Origin: Rebecca billardiae RCC1528
Lineage: Eukaryota; Haptophyta
NCBI GenBank assembly: GCA_965240325.2
Contig: OZ251224.1
Coordinates: 2,418,001 to 2,482,000, forward strand
Reading direction: 5' to 3'
Length of the DNA: 64,000 bases
Within the stretch, counting starts at the first letter, position 1. Every line of letters begins with the position of its first letter. Under the pieces are notes generated by a model that was given only the letters and a program-made list of their open reading frames with translations, had not been told where the DNA came from and did not search any database. This document shows, piece after piece, positions 1-10,195 of this stretch. Both the position numbers and the translations under genes were made by a program.

Positions 1-3000
1 CGGGCGCGCAGCAGCCGAGCGGCGCGCGCGGCGCGCACGGGTCGGCTGGCGCGAGGCCGGCGGCGGCGTCGGCGGCATCGTCGAGCTCCCACAGCGTGTC
101 GGTCACGTGCGCGGCGCACGCCGCCACGCCCGCCGGCCCGACGCGCGCGCGCGGCGCGCGGCACTCCGCTCCCCACACCAGCTCCACAGCCACGCCGTGC
201 GCACTCGCCGCCCAGCCAATCAGGGCGCTGCCGTTGGCCGCGCCGCCGGCGTTGGCGGCGTCGGCGTCGCGCGGCGCAAAGACGACGGTGGCGAGGCGCA
301 CGAGCCGGCTGGGCGCGGCAGCGCCGCCGTCGGCGTCGTCCGCCAAGATCCCGTCTGCACCGCCGGCGATGATCAGCCGGCCCGGAAACGCATGGTCGGG
401 CGCGCAGAGCGCGTGCAGTGCGCGCGCGGCCGGCTCGCACGAGCGCACGCGCAGCACGTCGGCGCGGTAAGCAATTTCGAGTTGGTACAGCCGGAGCGGC
501 GAGGCGCCGACGTGCGCCCAGAAGCTGAGCTCGGCGGCCTCGCCGCCGTCGAGTAGCCGCACCGGCGGCACGCACGCGAGTGCGCCCTCGCCCTCCTCCT
601 CCGTGCCGAAGCCCACGCCGATGCGGCCGAGCGGCGGCGTCGCGACGACGGCAGCGAGCGTCGCGCGCGCGACGATGGCGGGCGCGCACGTGACGCGCGC
701 GCTCAGCTCGACGGCGGCGGCGTGCGTGTCGAGCAGCTCGACGGTGCCGTCGCCCGCGCTCACGTTCACCGCGCACGGCGCGGACGAGCCGTACGCGAAC
801 GCGCCCGCCAGCGCGCCGTGCGCCGTCGTCGAGACCACGGTCCCGTCGGCGAACGTGGCGGCCAGTTCAAGTCGACCGAGCGTGGCGCGCGGCGCGCCGC
901 ACAGCGCGGCCGGCGAGGCGCGCGCGCGCACCGAGGCGACGCCGAGCGGCGCGACCGCCGAAATCTCGACGTCGAGCTCGCCGAGCGCGCCGTACCACGC
1001 CACGCGCACGCGCGCGCTGCCCGGCGACACGCCGTCCACGACGAGCACGCTCACGCCGCCGCCGGACACACCGAGCGCGCGCGCGGCCGCGACCGCGGGC
1101 ACAGAGCTCATCGTGTCGAGCTCGGCGGCGGGGACGTCGACCCAGGGCGCGGCGGGGTGCGCGCGCGCGCGCACGCGCAGCACGGCGCGCTCGAACGGGC
1201 CGTCCGCGCACGCGAGCCTGCGCAGCACCAGCGTCTCTGCCGGCGTCGGCGACGCCTCATCCACGTCGGCCGCGGCCGCGACGGCGGCGTCGGCCGCGGC
1301 CGCGTCGGCGGCCGCGTCGTATGCCGGCAGAAGCGTCAGGGCGAGCTCGGGCACGGCGGGCGCGATGGGCAGCGTCGCGCGCGCGGAGCGGCCGCTTGGC
1401 GCGTGCGTGGCGACGAGGCTCACGTCGCCCCGCACCGCCGGGTCCGCGCACGCCGCGCCGGCCGCGCCGGACGCCGGCAGCTGCACGCGCGCCGCGGCAG
1501 AGTCGGGCGAGGCGGGCGAACCGTGATGCGCAGGCGGCGCTCGCGTGACGGGCGCGGCGAGTGCGGCGCAGCCGGCGTCAACGCCGTCGCCCTCGAGCGA
1601 GACGGTGACGCCCGCCGCGCTCGAGACGTCGACGACGCTGCCGTCCGCGTACACCAGCTCCACCGCCACCTCGACCGAGTCCGGGAGCCCGAGCGGCGGC
1701 GCCGCGGCCGGCTCGCTCCCGAATGCGAGCGCGGCCGCGCCGCGCAGACGCACCCGTAGCTCGGCCGGGGGCGCGCGCGGCGTGTCCACGCGGGCGAGGG
1801 CGAAGCCCTCCCACGCGGCGGCGGGCCCCGCGCCGCACGGGTCCCAGAGCACGCGCACGAGCTCGCCGCACGCCGGCTCCGCCGTGGACTCGTCCAGCAC
1901 CACGCCCGTGCCGTTGGCCACGACGCTGAGCCCCGCGTGCGCAGAATAGGTGCCGCCGAGCGCCGCGGCGGCGGCCGCGCCCGCGCGCGGCAGCTCGGCG
2001 ACGCTGCCGTCGTCGAAGGTGGCAAAGGCGATGATCGCCGCGGTATCGCCCTCGTGCGCCAGGGTCTGCGTCAGCCGGAGTGTACCGCTCGTGTTCGAGC
2101 CGCCGCCGGGCGCCGCCTCGCTCGCCCAGAGCGCTGCACTCACCGCGTAGCCTTCGACGGCCGTCACGGCGGCCATGCTGTCAGAGACTCGTACCCGAAC
2201 AGAAGCGTTCAGCGCAGCGGAGCCGCCGTTGAGCGGGCGTACGGTGGCGACGCCCGGCGAGACGCCGCGGAGCCAGCCGCTCGCCTCGACGACGACGACG
2301 CCCGCGTCGTCCGAGCCCAGCTCGAACGCGTCCGTCGCGTCGACGACGCCCCACGGCAGGTCGGCGCGCACGCGCACGCGCGCCGGCTGATACTGCTGCG
2401 CGCCGCCGCCCGCGGCGCACACGCGGCCGAGCGTGCCGTCGGCGTCGGAGAGCTCGAGGCGGACGGCGATGGGCACGGCAAGGGCGAAGGTGAGCTCAGT
2501 GCTCACCCGCCCGCCATCCGCGCTGAGCAGCACGCGCGCCACCGGCGCCGCCGCCGCCGCGTCGATCTCGTCGCCGAGCTCGAGATTGCAATCTGAGCCG
2601 ACGCGCACGGAGCGCGCGCTCACGCCGTCGGCCGCTACGCACGTCGCGTCGGCGGCGAGGGAGATGGGCTCATGCGGCGCGTCGCTCAGCGCGAGCGCAC
2701 GCGCGCGCAGTGACATTGCCGCGCGCTCGCCGAAGAGCGGTGCGCCATTCACGAGCGGGCGCGGCGCGGCCCAGCCGCACGCGCCGCCGTCGGCGGCGCT
2801 GGCGCCGGCGCCGGCACCGCTGCTGTCGGCCGCCGCCGCTGTGCTGTTGGCGTCGGCCAGAGGCAGCGGCAGCAGCGCCGCTAGCTGCGCGCGCGCGAGC
2901 TGCACGCCCGCCGCGCGGTCGTCCGCCCACGCGCCCGCGCTCTGCGCGTCCGCCACCGCGGCGCGCGGCGCGTCGCACTCGAGCGCCGCCGCGAGCGCGC

Positions 3001-6000
3001 TGAGCACTTGGCCGCACGAAGCGCCGAGCGCGTCGGCCGCCCAGCCGGCGGCCGCGTCCGGACTCGAGCGAAGCGTGACCTGTGCGAGGACAACCTCGCC
3101 CTCGTCGGCGGCCTCGGCTTCGTCGGCGAGCGCGAGGCTTGGCTCGGTCTGCGCCGCGACGCTCGCGAGCGCGAAGCTGCCGTTGCCCAGCGCGCGCACC
3201 GCGGGCGCGCGCAGCAGGCCCTCGCCCTCGCCCTCCGGCGGGCCTCCGACTCCGAGTAGCTCAAACGCCGCACCGACGAAGATGTGTGCGTGCCACGCGC
3301 CGACGCCGCTCGGCGCGCGCGCGGAGAGGCGTACGACGAAGGGCTCGGACACGCGCACGGGCGCGCGCGGCGCGCGCAGCAGCAGACGCACCCCGCCGCC
3401 CGACGCGCCCGCGTCCACGGCGGCGGGCACAGCCGGCGCGGCCGCGAGCAGCGCACGCGCCTCGGCCGCGGCGCCACTGCCCGCGCGCGCGCTCACGACC
3501 AGCTCGCGCGCGCTCTCGTTGCCGAACCAGCCGCGCGGCACGGTGGCCTCGCACTCGGCGAGGCCGGCGCACGCCCACTCCGCGTGCGCCGCGCACGCCA
3601 GCACGAGCGTCCCCTCCACTGCGCCGGCAGTGCCCGACGCAACCAGCGGCCGCGCCGTCACGTTGAGCGCCACACCGCCGCCGGCCTCGGCCGCCGACCA
3701 CGCCACCGGTTCGCCCGAGCGGTCTCGGAGCTGGAGCGCGAGGGAGAGCGTCGGGCGGTCGATGTGGAGGAGCGGCGTGCGCAGTGCGAGACCGAGCGTC
3801 GACACGTCCCGCCGCTCCGACGCCGCAGCCGCCGCAGCAGAGGTGGCAACCTCCGCCGCGCCCGCCACCGCAATCCCAACTCCGCCATTGCCGAGCGCGA
3901 ACAGCTCGCCGTGGCCGAGCGCGCCGTCGAGCGCGCGGCCGAGCGCCGCCGCGCCGCCGCGCAGCGCGTAGGTGCTCGGCACGCCGGCGTCGGAGAGCGC
4001 CAACCAGCCGCCGCGCTCGGCGCCGAGCGCGCTCTGCTGCGCGACGAGGGCGCGCGCCGCGCCCGCCGTGAGCAGCTCAGGCTGTGCGCACGCGAGCGGC
4101 GGCGGGCTTGGCGGCGCGGGCGGCGGGCTCGGCGGGCTCGGCGGCGGAGCGGACGGTGGCGGGCTCGACGGCGGCGGGCTCGGTGGCGGCGAGGGCGGCG
4201 GGCTCGGCGGTGGCGGGCTCGGCGGCGGGCTCGGCGGGCGCGCCGGCGGTGGGCTCGGCGGCGGGCTCGGCGGCGCACTCGGCGGCGGCGGGCTCGGCGG
4301 CGGGCTCGGCGGTGGCGCAAGCACCTGAATCAAGAGCCCGCTGAGCGCCTCGAAGAAGTCGCCGCCTGTGTCGGCATGTGGCGACACGGTCAGGCCCTTG
4401 AACGAGCGCAGCCCAACGTTGTCCGGGAAGCGGCCGAGCTCCTCGACGCGGTTGAGCCGCTCCACGCCCACCGCCAGCTGGATCGTGTCGCTCACGCGCG
4501 GCCAGCCGCCCGCGGGCGCCGCCACGCGCACCACAAACAGCCCGCCGCCCGCGTGCTCGGCGCGCGCCACCCAGTGGCCGACGGAGGACGCGCCGCCGGC
4601 CCACGTCTCGCCCATCTCGTACGGCGGCGAGCCGAGCTCGGCGTACCCCACGTCGAGCTCGAAGAGCACCACCGCCTCGGCGTCAAGCGTCGCGTCGTCC
4701 GACACGGGCACGCGGTTGTAGTAAGACTCGAGACGGGCCGAGAGCTCGAGCGCCGAGCTGCCGCCGAGCCCGAGCGTCGGCGGGCTCACGGACGCTTCGG
4801 AGAGGTAGTGCAGCCGGTTGAGCAGCGCATCGCCGAGGAACTGTCTGTTCGCCGCGTCGAGCGTCGCGGTCCACCAGTCCGCGCCCTCGGGCGTGCGCAG
4901 CGCCGGGTCCGTCTGCAACTGGTCCCACTCGCACACCGCCGAGCGGTCGACAAACCAGTCGGACGCCTGCGGATCGTTGGCATCGAGGAGCGTAAGGTAG
5001 ATCTGGAGGCGGGCGAAGACGACGAGGTCGCGCGCGGACGCGATGCCGTCACCGTCGAGGTCGCCGCGCACAAGCAGGTCGCAGCACTCGCCGGCCGCGC
5101 ACTCCTGCGCACGCCGGCCGCGCGCCGCCGCCGCCGTGCGCTCAGCCGCTGCGCCGCGCGCCGCGCGCCACGCCGGCCCGGCGACGGCGGCTCTCCTGCG
5201 CGCGCGCGGCCGGAGGCCAAGACGCTGCCGCAGCGAGCGCCGCCGCCGGCCGCCACCCACGACCGCGCACGTCTCGCCCGCGACGGCGGCGGTGGCCTGC
5301 ACCGACGCACCCGACGCTGTGAGCAGGTCGTCGATCGTCGCGCCGATCCTTGCCGCCGTCTCCGCGCCCACGCCGCCGTTCACCGTGAGCACCACCGTCA
5401 CGAGCGTGCCGCCAGCGAACGTAGACGTCAGGCTGGCTGCGATCACGTACACGCGGTCGGACTGGCCCTGGCAGTCGACACCCATCAGCGGCGAGACGCC
5501 GACGCACGTGTCGGCGCGGCGGTACGAGAGGACCGACGGGTCGAACTCGACGAACAGGCCGAACGCGCGCAGCGCCGAGCCGCCCGTGTTCACGCGCACC
5601 TCCACGTGCAGCTCGGCGCCCGCTGCGGCCGAGCCGGGGGTGAATGGCAGCGTGCCGGCGGCGTGTGCGCCCAGGTCGACGTCCAGGGCGGCGGGGTTGA
5701 GGTTGGTGCCGAGCAGCGCGGTGGCGCGCGGAGGCGCGGAGGCGGCACCGGCCTCGGGCACGCACGAGAGCGCCGCGCCCAGCTCGAAGCGCTCGCACGC
5801 GTTCTCGAGCACCGTGAGCGCGCCCGTGCCCGCGTCGACCGCCAGCGCGGCCGCGTCGGTCGAGTCGTAAGCCAGCATGCCTGCGAGCCAGCCGTCGGCC
5901 GCGGCGAAGGAGGCGACGTCCGGCAGCTGTGAGCCATCGGAGAGGGTGGCGGTGCCGAGCAGCCGACCCGAGGACGCGCCGCTCACGCCGCTCACCACGC

Positions 6001-9000
6001 CGCCCGGCGCCGTCGAGCCCAGGCTGAGCGACGACACCGTGATCTCCTCGTCGACCAATCGGATGGTGGCAGCCGCCTCCCACCCTGCCCACGCCGCGGT
6101 GGCGAGCACCGACTCGGCAGGCGCCCGGCCCTCGAAGACGCCCGCGTCCGAGCCGAGCGGCACGAGCGCGGACGTGCCCGGCGCGGACCAGCTCATCGCG
6201 CTCGCAGGCAGCAGCCCGGAGCGCCCGTCGCTCAGCTCGTACGCCGCGCGCGCGCGCAGCCGCTGCCAGGCGCCGCCGGCGCACGGGATGCGGCGCAGCT
6301 CGGCGGTGGGCGCGCACCCAACCGTGTCGAGCGCGCTTGATGGGTACGGCGCGCCAGCGCACACGCTGAGCGCGCGCAGCCGCACGATGGGCACGACCAG
6401 CGTCGCCGGCGCGAGGCCGAGCGCGGGCATGCCCACCGTCACGTTCAGCTCGGCGCACGGCGCGCCAGCGCGCACGCGCACGAGCCACGCCGAGGGCAAG
6501 CCGCTACCGCCGCCATCGTCACGCGAGAGCTCGGCGCACGCCGCGCTCGCGCCGCCGAGGGTGGCGTTGAGCCGCGCGTCGGCAGAGAGGTCGCGGGTCT
6601 CCTCCTCACCTGGCGCGTCCTCGCGCGCGAACGTCACGCGCGCGACCACCTCGAACTCTGTCGGCAGCGACACGGGCGACGCGGCGGCGGCATCGTCCGG
6701 AGGCGCGACGCCCGCCGCCGCGCCGCCGCTCGCGCCGAGCGCGAGATCAGTCGCAACGGGCAGGTCGAGCTTGATGAGCGCCTCGGCGGTGGCGAGCGGC
6801 GCGGCGCAGCCCGCGGGCGTCCACTCCGCGCGGACGAGCGGCGCGCACGCGCCGACCGCGCCCACCGCCACGGTGAGCGTCCATGCATCATCGCCCGCAA
6901 TCTCGAGATCGAGATCCGGCGTGAGCGCCGTGAGCGTGAGCTCGTACGCGGGCACGGCGATGGCGCGGCTCGCGTTCGCGGCGGCGCCGTCGTACTCAGC
7001 CCAGCCGAGCACGCGCGCGGTCTCGCCCTCGAAGCGCAGCGTCTGCTCCAGCGTCGCCACCGCGCGTATCTCCTCGTCCCCCGCGCTCGTCAGCGCCAGC
7101 GAGACGCCCGACACTGCGACGAGCGCGAGCGTCACAGGCGAGCTCGAGGCGCTCACCTGCACGGGCGCGGACGCGACGATGGCGGCGTCGGCGCCGTCGA
7201 GGTGGACGAGGGCGTCGCCGGGGGCGAGGCCGCGCACGTGCACGAAGCCGGCGCTCGTCGTCTCCACCGCCGCGACGGCGCCGTCGCTCACGCCCAGCAG
7301 CCCCGCCACGCGCCGCGTCACGTCGAGCTGGCTCGTCGTCGGCAGCCCGGCGCCGCCAAACCGCGCGAGCACGCGCGCGCGCGTGCGTTGGAAGTGCGCG
7401 GTGCACGAGGGTGCGGCCTCGAGCAGCGCGTCGTCGAGGTGCACCGCGGCGGACTGCACGGTCCACACCTGCAGCGGCACGACGGCCACCTCGCCGCCGT
7501 CCGCGTCGCGCGTCACGCGCACCTCGACGCGCGCGGCGCCGCTCCGCTGCGCCGCGCCCGCGCGAACGCTCGCGCACGAGTCGACGACGATGATGTCGGA
7601 CGCCGCCGCCGTGTTGGCGGGCGCGCAGGAGTAGCCGTTCGGTGAGAGCGAGGCGAGGCTCGTCGCCGCGCGCGCGCGCGCTGCGGTGAGCGCCAGCCCC
7701 GCGCTCGCCGCACTCTGCGCGCCGCTCAGCGCGCCGTCGTTCAAGAGCACAGCCGAGTTGGCGCTCGCAAAGACGCCGACAAGCGAATTGTCTTCGACCG
7801 TGAGTGAGGCCGTCGTCTGGTCCAGCGAGAAGTCGGCGCTGTCGGTGACGCTCATCGGCGCAGCGCTGAGGTACGCGAACGCGGGGAACGTGGTCATGCG
7901 CACCACCTCGCCGCTCAGCGCGCTCGCGTACATGCCCGCGCTCGCGCCCGCGCGCACGCGCAGCCGTAGCGTCAGCACGGGAAGCGCGTCAGACGTGACC
8001 TGGGCGGCGCGCACGCCCCCGGCCACGTCGCCGACACTCACGCGGACCCTCTCGGAGGACGACTCGAGCTCGTTGATGTCGGCGACGTACAGCCCGTCCA
8101 CCAGCACGTCCGAGTTCGTGTCGCCCGCTGCCAGCTCGAGCACCGTCGCGTCGAATGTCACGGTCACCTCCCACGCGCGCAGGGGCCTGCCGCCCGTGTG
8201 CGCAATGATGCTGACGGTGAACACGTCGCCGGCGAAGATGGGCGCGGAGGCGAAGGCGGCGCGCATGCCTGCCGCGCTCATCGCCGGCTCGTGCACCGGC
8301 GTGCGCGCCACGCCGAGCGCGCCGCCAAGCACCGTCGACGCCACCTCCTCCGAGTCGTATGCGACGCGCACGTCAGCGCTCGCGCTCCGCGCCGCTGCCG
8401 TCGAGAACCAGCCTGCCGGGAAGCTTCCGGAGCATTCGCCGATCCCCGTGGTGGCGCTCGGCGTGGCACACGAAAGCGCGCGCGTCGCGCTAGGCAGGTC
8501 GTCGCGCGAGAGCGTCACGCTCACGCGCAGCCCCGAGCGGAGCACCGCCGTCCGCCCTGCCGCGTCGCGCAGCTGGAAGGCCAGCCGGACGGCCGGACGA
8601 GTCGCGTAGCCAACCGTCGTGCGCACGAGCGCTCGGATCTCGGCCGCGCGCGCCTGCGGCGCGGTGCGCGAGCTGGACGAGAAGGTGATGGCAGCAAGCG
8701 ACGCGTCCACCGTGACGGTCAAGCCGGGCGCGAGTGTGAACAAGCCGCCGAATGCGCGCGACTGCTCTGCGCCGCCACTCCCGGCCTCGCTGCCGTCCAG
8801 TGCGAGCGCCCGCTCGGAGCTGAGCCGCGCGCGCGCGCCCGCAACTAGCTGAGTCGGGTCAAGGCAAAAGGCTGGTGGCGGCGGCGGCGGAGCCGAGGGC
8901 GGCGAGGGCGGCGGCGAGGGTGGCGGGGGCGGCGAGGGCGGGGGCGAGGGCGGTGGAGGAGGCGGCGAGGATGGCGGCGGCGGCGATGGTGGTGGCGACG

Positions 9001-10195
9001 GAGGTGGCGATGGCGGCGGCGCCGGCGGCGACACGGGCGGTGGCGAGGGTGGCGGCGAGGGCGGCTGGCTTGGCGGCGGCGAGGGCGGCGGGCTGGGCGG
9101 CGGGCTGGGCGGCGGGCTGGGCGGCGGGCTGGGCGGCGGGCTGGGCGGTGGGCTCGGCGGTGGGCTCGGCGGCGGGCTCGGCGGCGGGCTCGGCGGCGGC
9201 TGGTAGCACGACGCGATCGGCTCCGGGAACCTGTGCGTGCACGCGTCGCTGTCCTTGCCCGTGTCAACCGCCGTGCCCATTGAGAAGCCAGTGAGCGGCT
9301 GCGTTGCGTTCACTGTGCGCATGGTGTACACGTGCAGCTGCTCGTACACGAGCTCAAACGTGCCCGCCACGCGGAAGCCATCGCCCACGCCACCCCCATT
9401 CCGCAGCACGAGCTGCACCGCAAAGCTCGAGCCGCACCCCGACGTGGGATCGTCGCAGCAAGTGTCTGCCAGATCCTCTGAGAAAAGGCAGCGATGGTCA
9501 GCGACGCGGTCCCATACGAAGAGCGCGTGCCCCGCGTCCACGCGCGCGTGCACCTCGTTGTTAAAGTCGTGCAGCAACGGGATGAACTCCCAAAAGGCAT
9601 CGCCCACGAGCGCAAAGTGCCACATCGGCGCGATCAGCTTTCGCGTGCGGAATTCGTCCAGGTCTGGATATCGCGCGTGCAGCACTCTGGACGTGTCGGC
9701 GGAGTGGAGGAGCTGGACGAACCCCGCGGAGGAGACCTGGACGTGCGAGTAGTTGGCGCCACCGTACGGGAAGGGTGTCTCTAGCGCCACGATCGCCGAC
9801 GGCGCGCCCTCGTCGCCGCCGAGGTCCGACATGGTGATCGGGCTGAGGCCGGCATGTGCGCACGGGTCCCCACTCGTGCCGTCCGCGTCGAGCGAGAGGC
9901 CGCCGAAGCGGACGTCGCTGCACTCGGAGGGAGAGACGAGGTCGTACATGCACACGTCGTAGTCCTCCGTGCCGCGTGGTGTGAAGCGGCGCACGGTGCG
10001 CGTGAGGCCCGCATCCGCGGGGACGAGCCGCGACGACGCATCGGGCGGCGGCAGGCAGGACTCGCCCACCGGGCAGTACTCGTCGATGTCGGCGTAGGTG
10101 AGGCCCACGCACTCGCCGGGGTGCCCCGTTGACGCCACCTCGCGCGGGGCGCAGCACAGCGCGAGGAGCACCCCGGTGCCGATGATGTGTCGCAT
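1..10195 (-). CDS. Giant secreted modular protein, cohesin-like plus TMEM132-like modules (3' end off window)
   Basis: A single frame stays open from ATG 10195 to the left edge, about 3,398 codons with no stop. The N-terminus (MRHIIGTGVLLALCCA) looks like a signal peptide; an in-frame ATG at 10231 would add 12 residues in front of it. Residues ~90-330 resemble a nidogen-type beta-sandwich. Ser-Pro-rich linkers lie at ~333-441 and ~1960-2034. Four cohesin-like segments sit near residues 656-770 (GGRPLRAWEVTVTFD), 1525-1625 (GGSALRAFGLFVEFDPS), 2282-2373 and 3215-3310. TMEM132-type segments occur in both halves, e.g. VPLQVWT, then AHFQRTRARVLARF, then a VSGVSLAL stretch (bases ~7490-7100), and QYQPARVRVRADL (~2400). 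One calcium-loop motif, GDLDGDGIASARDLVVF, near residue 1710 is dockerin-like. The two halves look like duplicates. TMEM132 proteins are cohesin/Ig-type adhesion molecules; a surface or matrix role is inferred. A C-terminal membrane anchor would lie beyond the window. Confidence 0.85.
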   Translation of the reverse strand, partial: MRHIIGTGVLLALCCAPREVASTGHPGECVGLTYADIDEYCPVGESCLPPPDASSRLVPADAGLTRTVRRFTPRGTEDYDVCMYDLVSPSECSDVRFGGLSLDADGTSGDPCAHAGLSPITMSDLGGDEGAPSAIVALETPFPYGGANYSHVQVSSAGFVQLLHSADTSRVLHARYPDLDEFRTRKLIAPMWHFALVGDAFWEFIPLLHDFNNEVHARVDAGHALFVWDRVADHRCLFSEDLADTCCDDPTSGCGSSFAVQLVLRNGGGVGDGFRVAGTFELVYEQLHVYTMRTVNATQPLTGFSMGTAVDTGKDSDACTHRFPEPIASCYQPPPSPPPSPPPSPPPSPPPSPPPSPPPSPPPSPPPSPPPSPPPSQPPSPPPSPPPVSPPAPPPSPPPSPPPSPPPPSSPPPPPPSPPPSPPPPPSPPPSPPSAPPPPPPAFCLDPTQLVAGARARLSSERALALDGSEAGSGGAEQSRAFGGLFTLAPGLTVTVDASLAAITFSSSSRTAPQARAAEIRALVRTTVGYATRPAVRLAFQLRDAAGRTAVLRSGLRVSVTLSRDDLPSATRALSCATPSATTGIGECSGSFPAGWFSTAAARSASADVRVAYDSEEVASTVLGGALGVARTPVHEPAMSAAGMRAAFASAPIFAGDVFTVSIIAHTGGRPLRAWEVTVTFDATVLELAAGDTNSDVLVDGLYVADINELESSSERVRVSVGDVAGGVRAAQVTSDALPVLTLRLRVRAGASAGMYASALSGEVVRMTTFPAFAYLSAAPMSVTDSADFSLDQTTASLTVEDNSLVGVFASANSAVLLNDGALSGAQSAASAGLALTAARARAATSLASLSPNGYSCAPANTAAASDIIVVDSCASVRAGAAQRSGAARVEVRVTRDADGGEVAVVPLQVWTVQSAAVHLDDALLEAAPSCTAHFQRTRARVLARFGGAGLPTTSQLDVTRRVAGLLGVSDGAVAAVETTSAGFVHVRGLAPGDALVHLDGADAAIVASAPVQVSASSSPVTLALVAVSGVSLALTSAGDEEIRAVATLEQTLRFEGETARVLGWAEYDGAAANASRAIAVPAYELTLTALTPDLDLEIAGDDAWTLTVAVGAVGACAPLVRAEWTPAGCAAPLATAEALIKLDLPVATDLALGASGGAAAGVAPPDDAAAASPVSLPTEFEVVARVTFAREDAPGEEETRDLSADARLNATLGGASAACAELSRDDGGGSGLPSAWLVRVRAGAPCAELNVTVGMPALGLAPATLVVPIVRLRALSVCAGAPYPSSALDTVGCAPTAELRRIPCAGGAWQRLRARAAYELSDGRSGLLPASAMSWSAPGTSALVPLGSDAGVFEGRAPAESVLATAAWAGWEAAATIRLVDEEITVSSLSLGSTAPGGVVSGVSGASSGRLLGTATLSDGSQLPDVASFAAADGWLAGMLAYDSTDAAALAVDAGTGALTVLENACERFELGAALSCVPEAGAASAPPRATALLGTNLNPAALDVDLGAHAAGTLPFTPGSAAAGAELHVEVRVNTGGSALRAFGLFVEFDPSVLSYRRADTCVGVSPLMGVDCQGQSDRVYVIAASLTSTFAGGTLVTVVLTVNGGVGAETAARIGATIDDLLTASGASVQATAAVAGETCAVVGGGRRRRSLRQRLGLRPRARRRAAVAGPAWRAARGAAAERTAAAARGRRAQECAAGECCDLLVRGDLDGDGIASARDLVVFARLQIYLTLLDANDPQASDWFVDRSAVCEWDQLQTDPALRTPEGADWWTATLDAANRQFLGDALLNRLHYLSEASVSPPTLGLGGSSALELSARLESYYNRVPVSDDATLDAEAVVLFELDVGYAELGSPPYEMGETWAGGASSVGHWVARAEHAGGGLFVVRVAAPAGGWPRVSDTIQLAVGVERLNRVEELGRFPDNVGLRSFKGLTVSPHADTGGDFFEALSGLLIQVLAPPPSPPPSPPPPSAPPSPPPSPPPARPPSPPPSPPPPSPPPSPPPSPPPSSPPPSAPPPSPPSPPPAPPSPPPLACAQPELLTAGAARALVAQQSALGAERGGWLALSDAGVPSTYALRGGAAALGRALDGALGHGELFALGNGGVGIAVAGAAEVATSAAAAAASERRDVSTLGLALRTPLLHIDRPTLSLALQLRDRSGEPVAWSAAEAGGGVALNVTARPLVASGTAGAVEGTLVLACAAHAEWACAGLAECEATVPRGWFGNESARELVVSARAGSGAAAEARALLAAAPAVPAAVDAGASGGGVRLLLRAPRAPVRVSEPFVVRLSARAPSGVGAWHAHIFVGAAFELLGVGGPPEGEGEGLLRAPAVRALGNGSFALASVAAQTEPSLALADEAEAADEGEVVLAQVTLRSSPDAAAGWAADALGASCGQVLSALAAALECDAPRAAVADAQSAGAWADDRAAGVQLARAQLAALLPLPLADANSTAAAADSSGAGAGASAADGGACGWAAPRPLVNGAPLFGERAAMSLRARALALSDAPHEPISLAADATCVAADGVSARSVRVGSDCNLELGDEIDAAAAAPVARVLLSADGGRVSTELTFALAVPIAVRLELSDADGTLGRVCAAGGGAQQYQPARVRVRADLPWGVVDATDAFELGSDDAGVVVVEASGWLRGVSPGVATVRPLNGGSAALNASVRVRVSDSMAAVTAVEGYAVSAALWASEAAPGGGSNTSGTLRLTQTLAHEGDTAAIIAFATFDDGSVAELPRAGAAAAAALGGTYSAHAGLSVVANGTGVVLDESTAEPACGELVRVLWDPCGAGPAAAWEGFALARVDTPRAPPAELRVRLRGAAALAFGSEPAAAPPLGLPDSVEVAVELVYADGSVVDVSSAAGVTVSLEGDGVDAGCAALAAPVTRAPPAHHGSPASPDSAAARVQLPASGAAGAACADPAVRGDVSLVATHAPSGRSARATLPIAPAVPELALTLLPAYDAAADAAAADAAVAAAADVDEASPTPAETLVLRRLACADGPFERAVLRVRARAHPAAPWVDVPAAELDTMSSVPAVAAARALGVSGGGVSVLVVDGVSPGSARVRVAWYGALGELDVEISAVAPLGVASVRARASPAALCGAPRATLGRLELAATFADGTVVSTTAHGALAGAFAYGSSAPCAVNVSAGDGTVELLDTHAAAVELSARVTCAPAIVARATLAAVVATPPLGRIGVGFGTEEEGEGALACVPPVRLLDGGEAAELSFWAHVGASPLRLYQLEIAYRADVLRVRSCEPAARALHALCAPDHAFPGRLIIAGGADGILADDADGGAAAPSRLVRLATVVFAPRDADAANAGGAANGSALIGWAASAHGVAVELVWGAECRAPRARVGPAGVAACAAHVTDTLWELDDAADAAAGLAPADPCAPRAPLGCCAP

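Noticed and set aside
3284-5932. Plus-strand open frame of 882 codons, and many similar frames across 1-10 kb
   Set aside because: They are antisense or shifted shadows of the giant minus-strand frame. Their translations are Arg/Ala/His-rich without motifs, whereas the minus frame shows domains and linkers in order.
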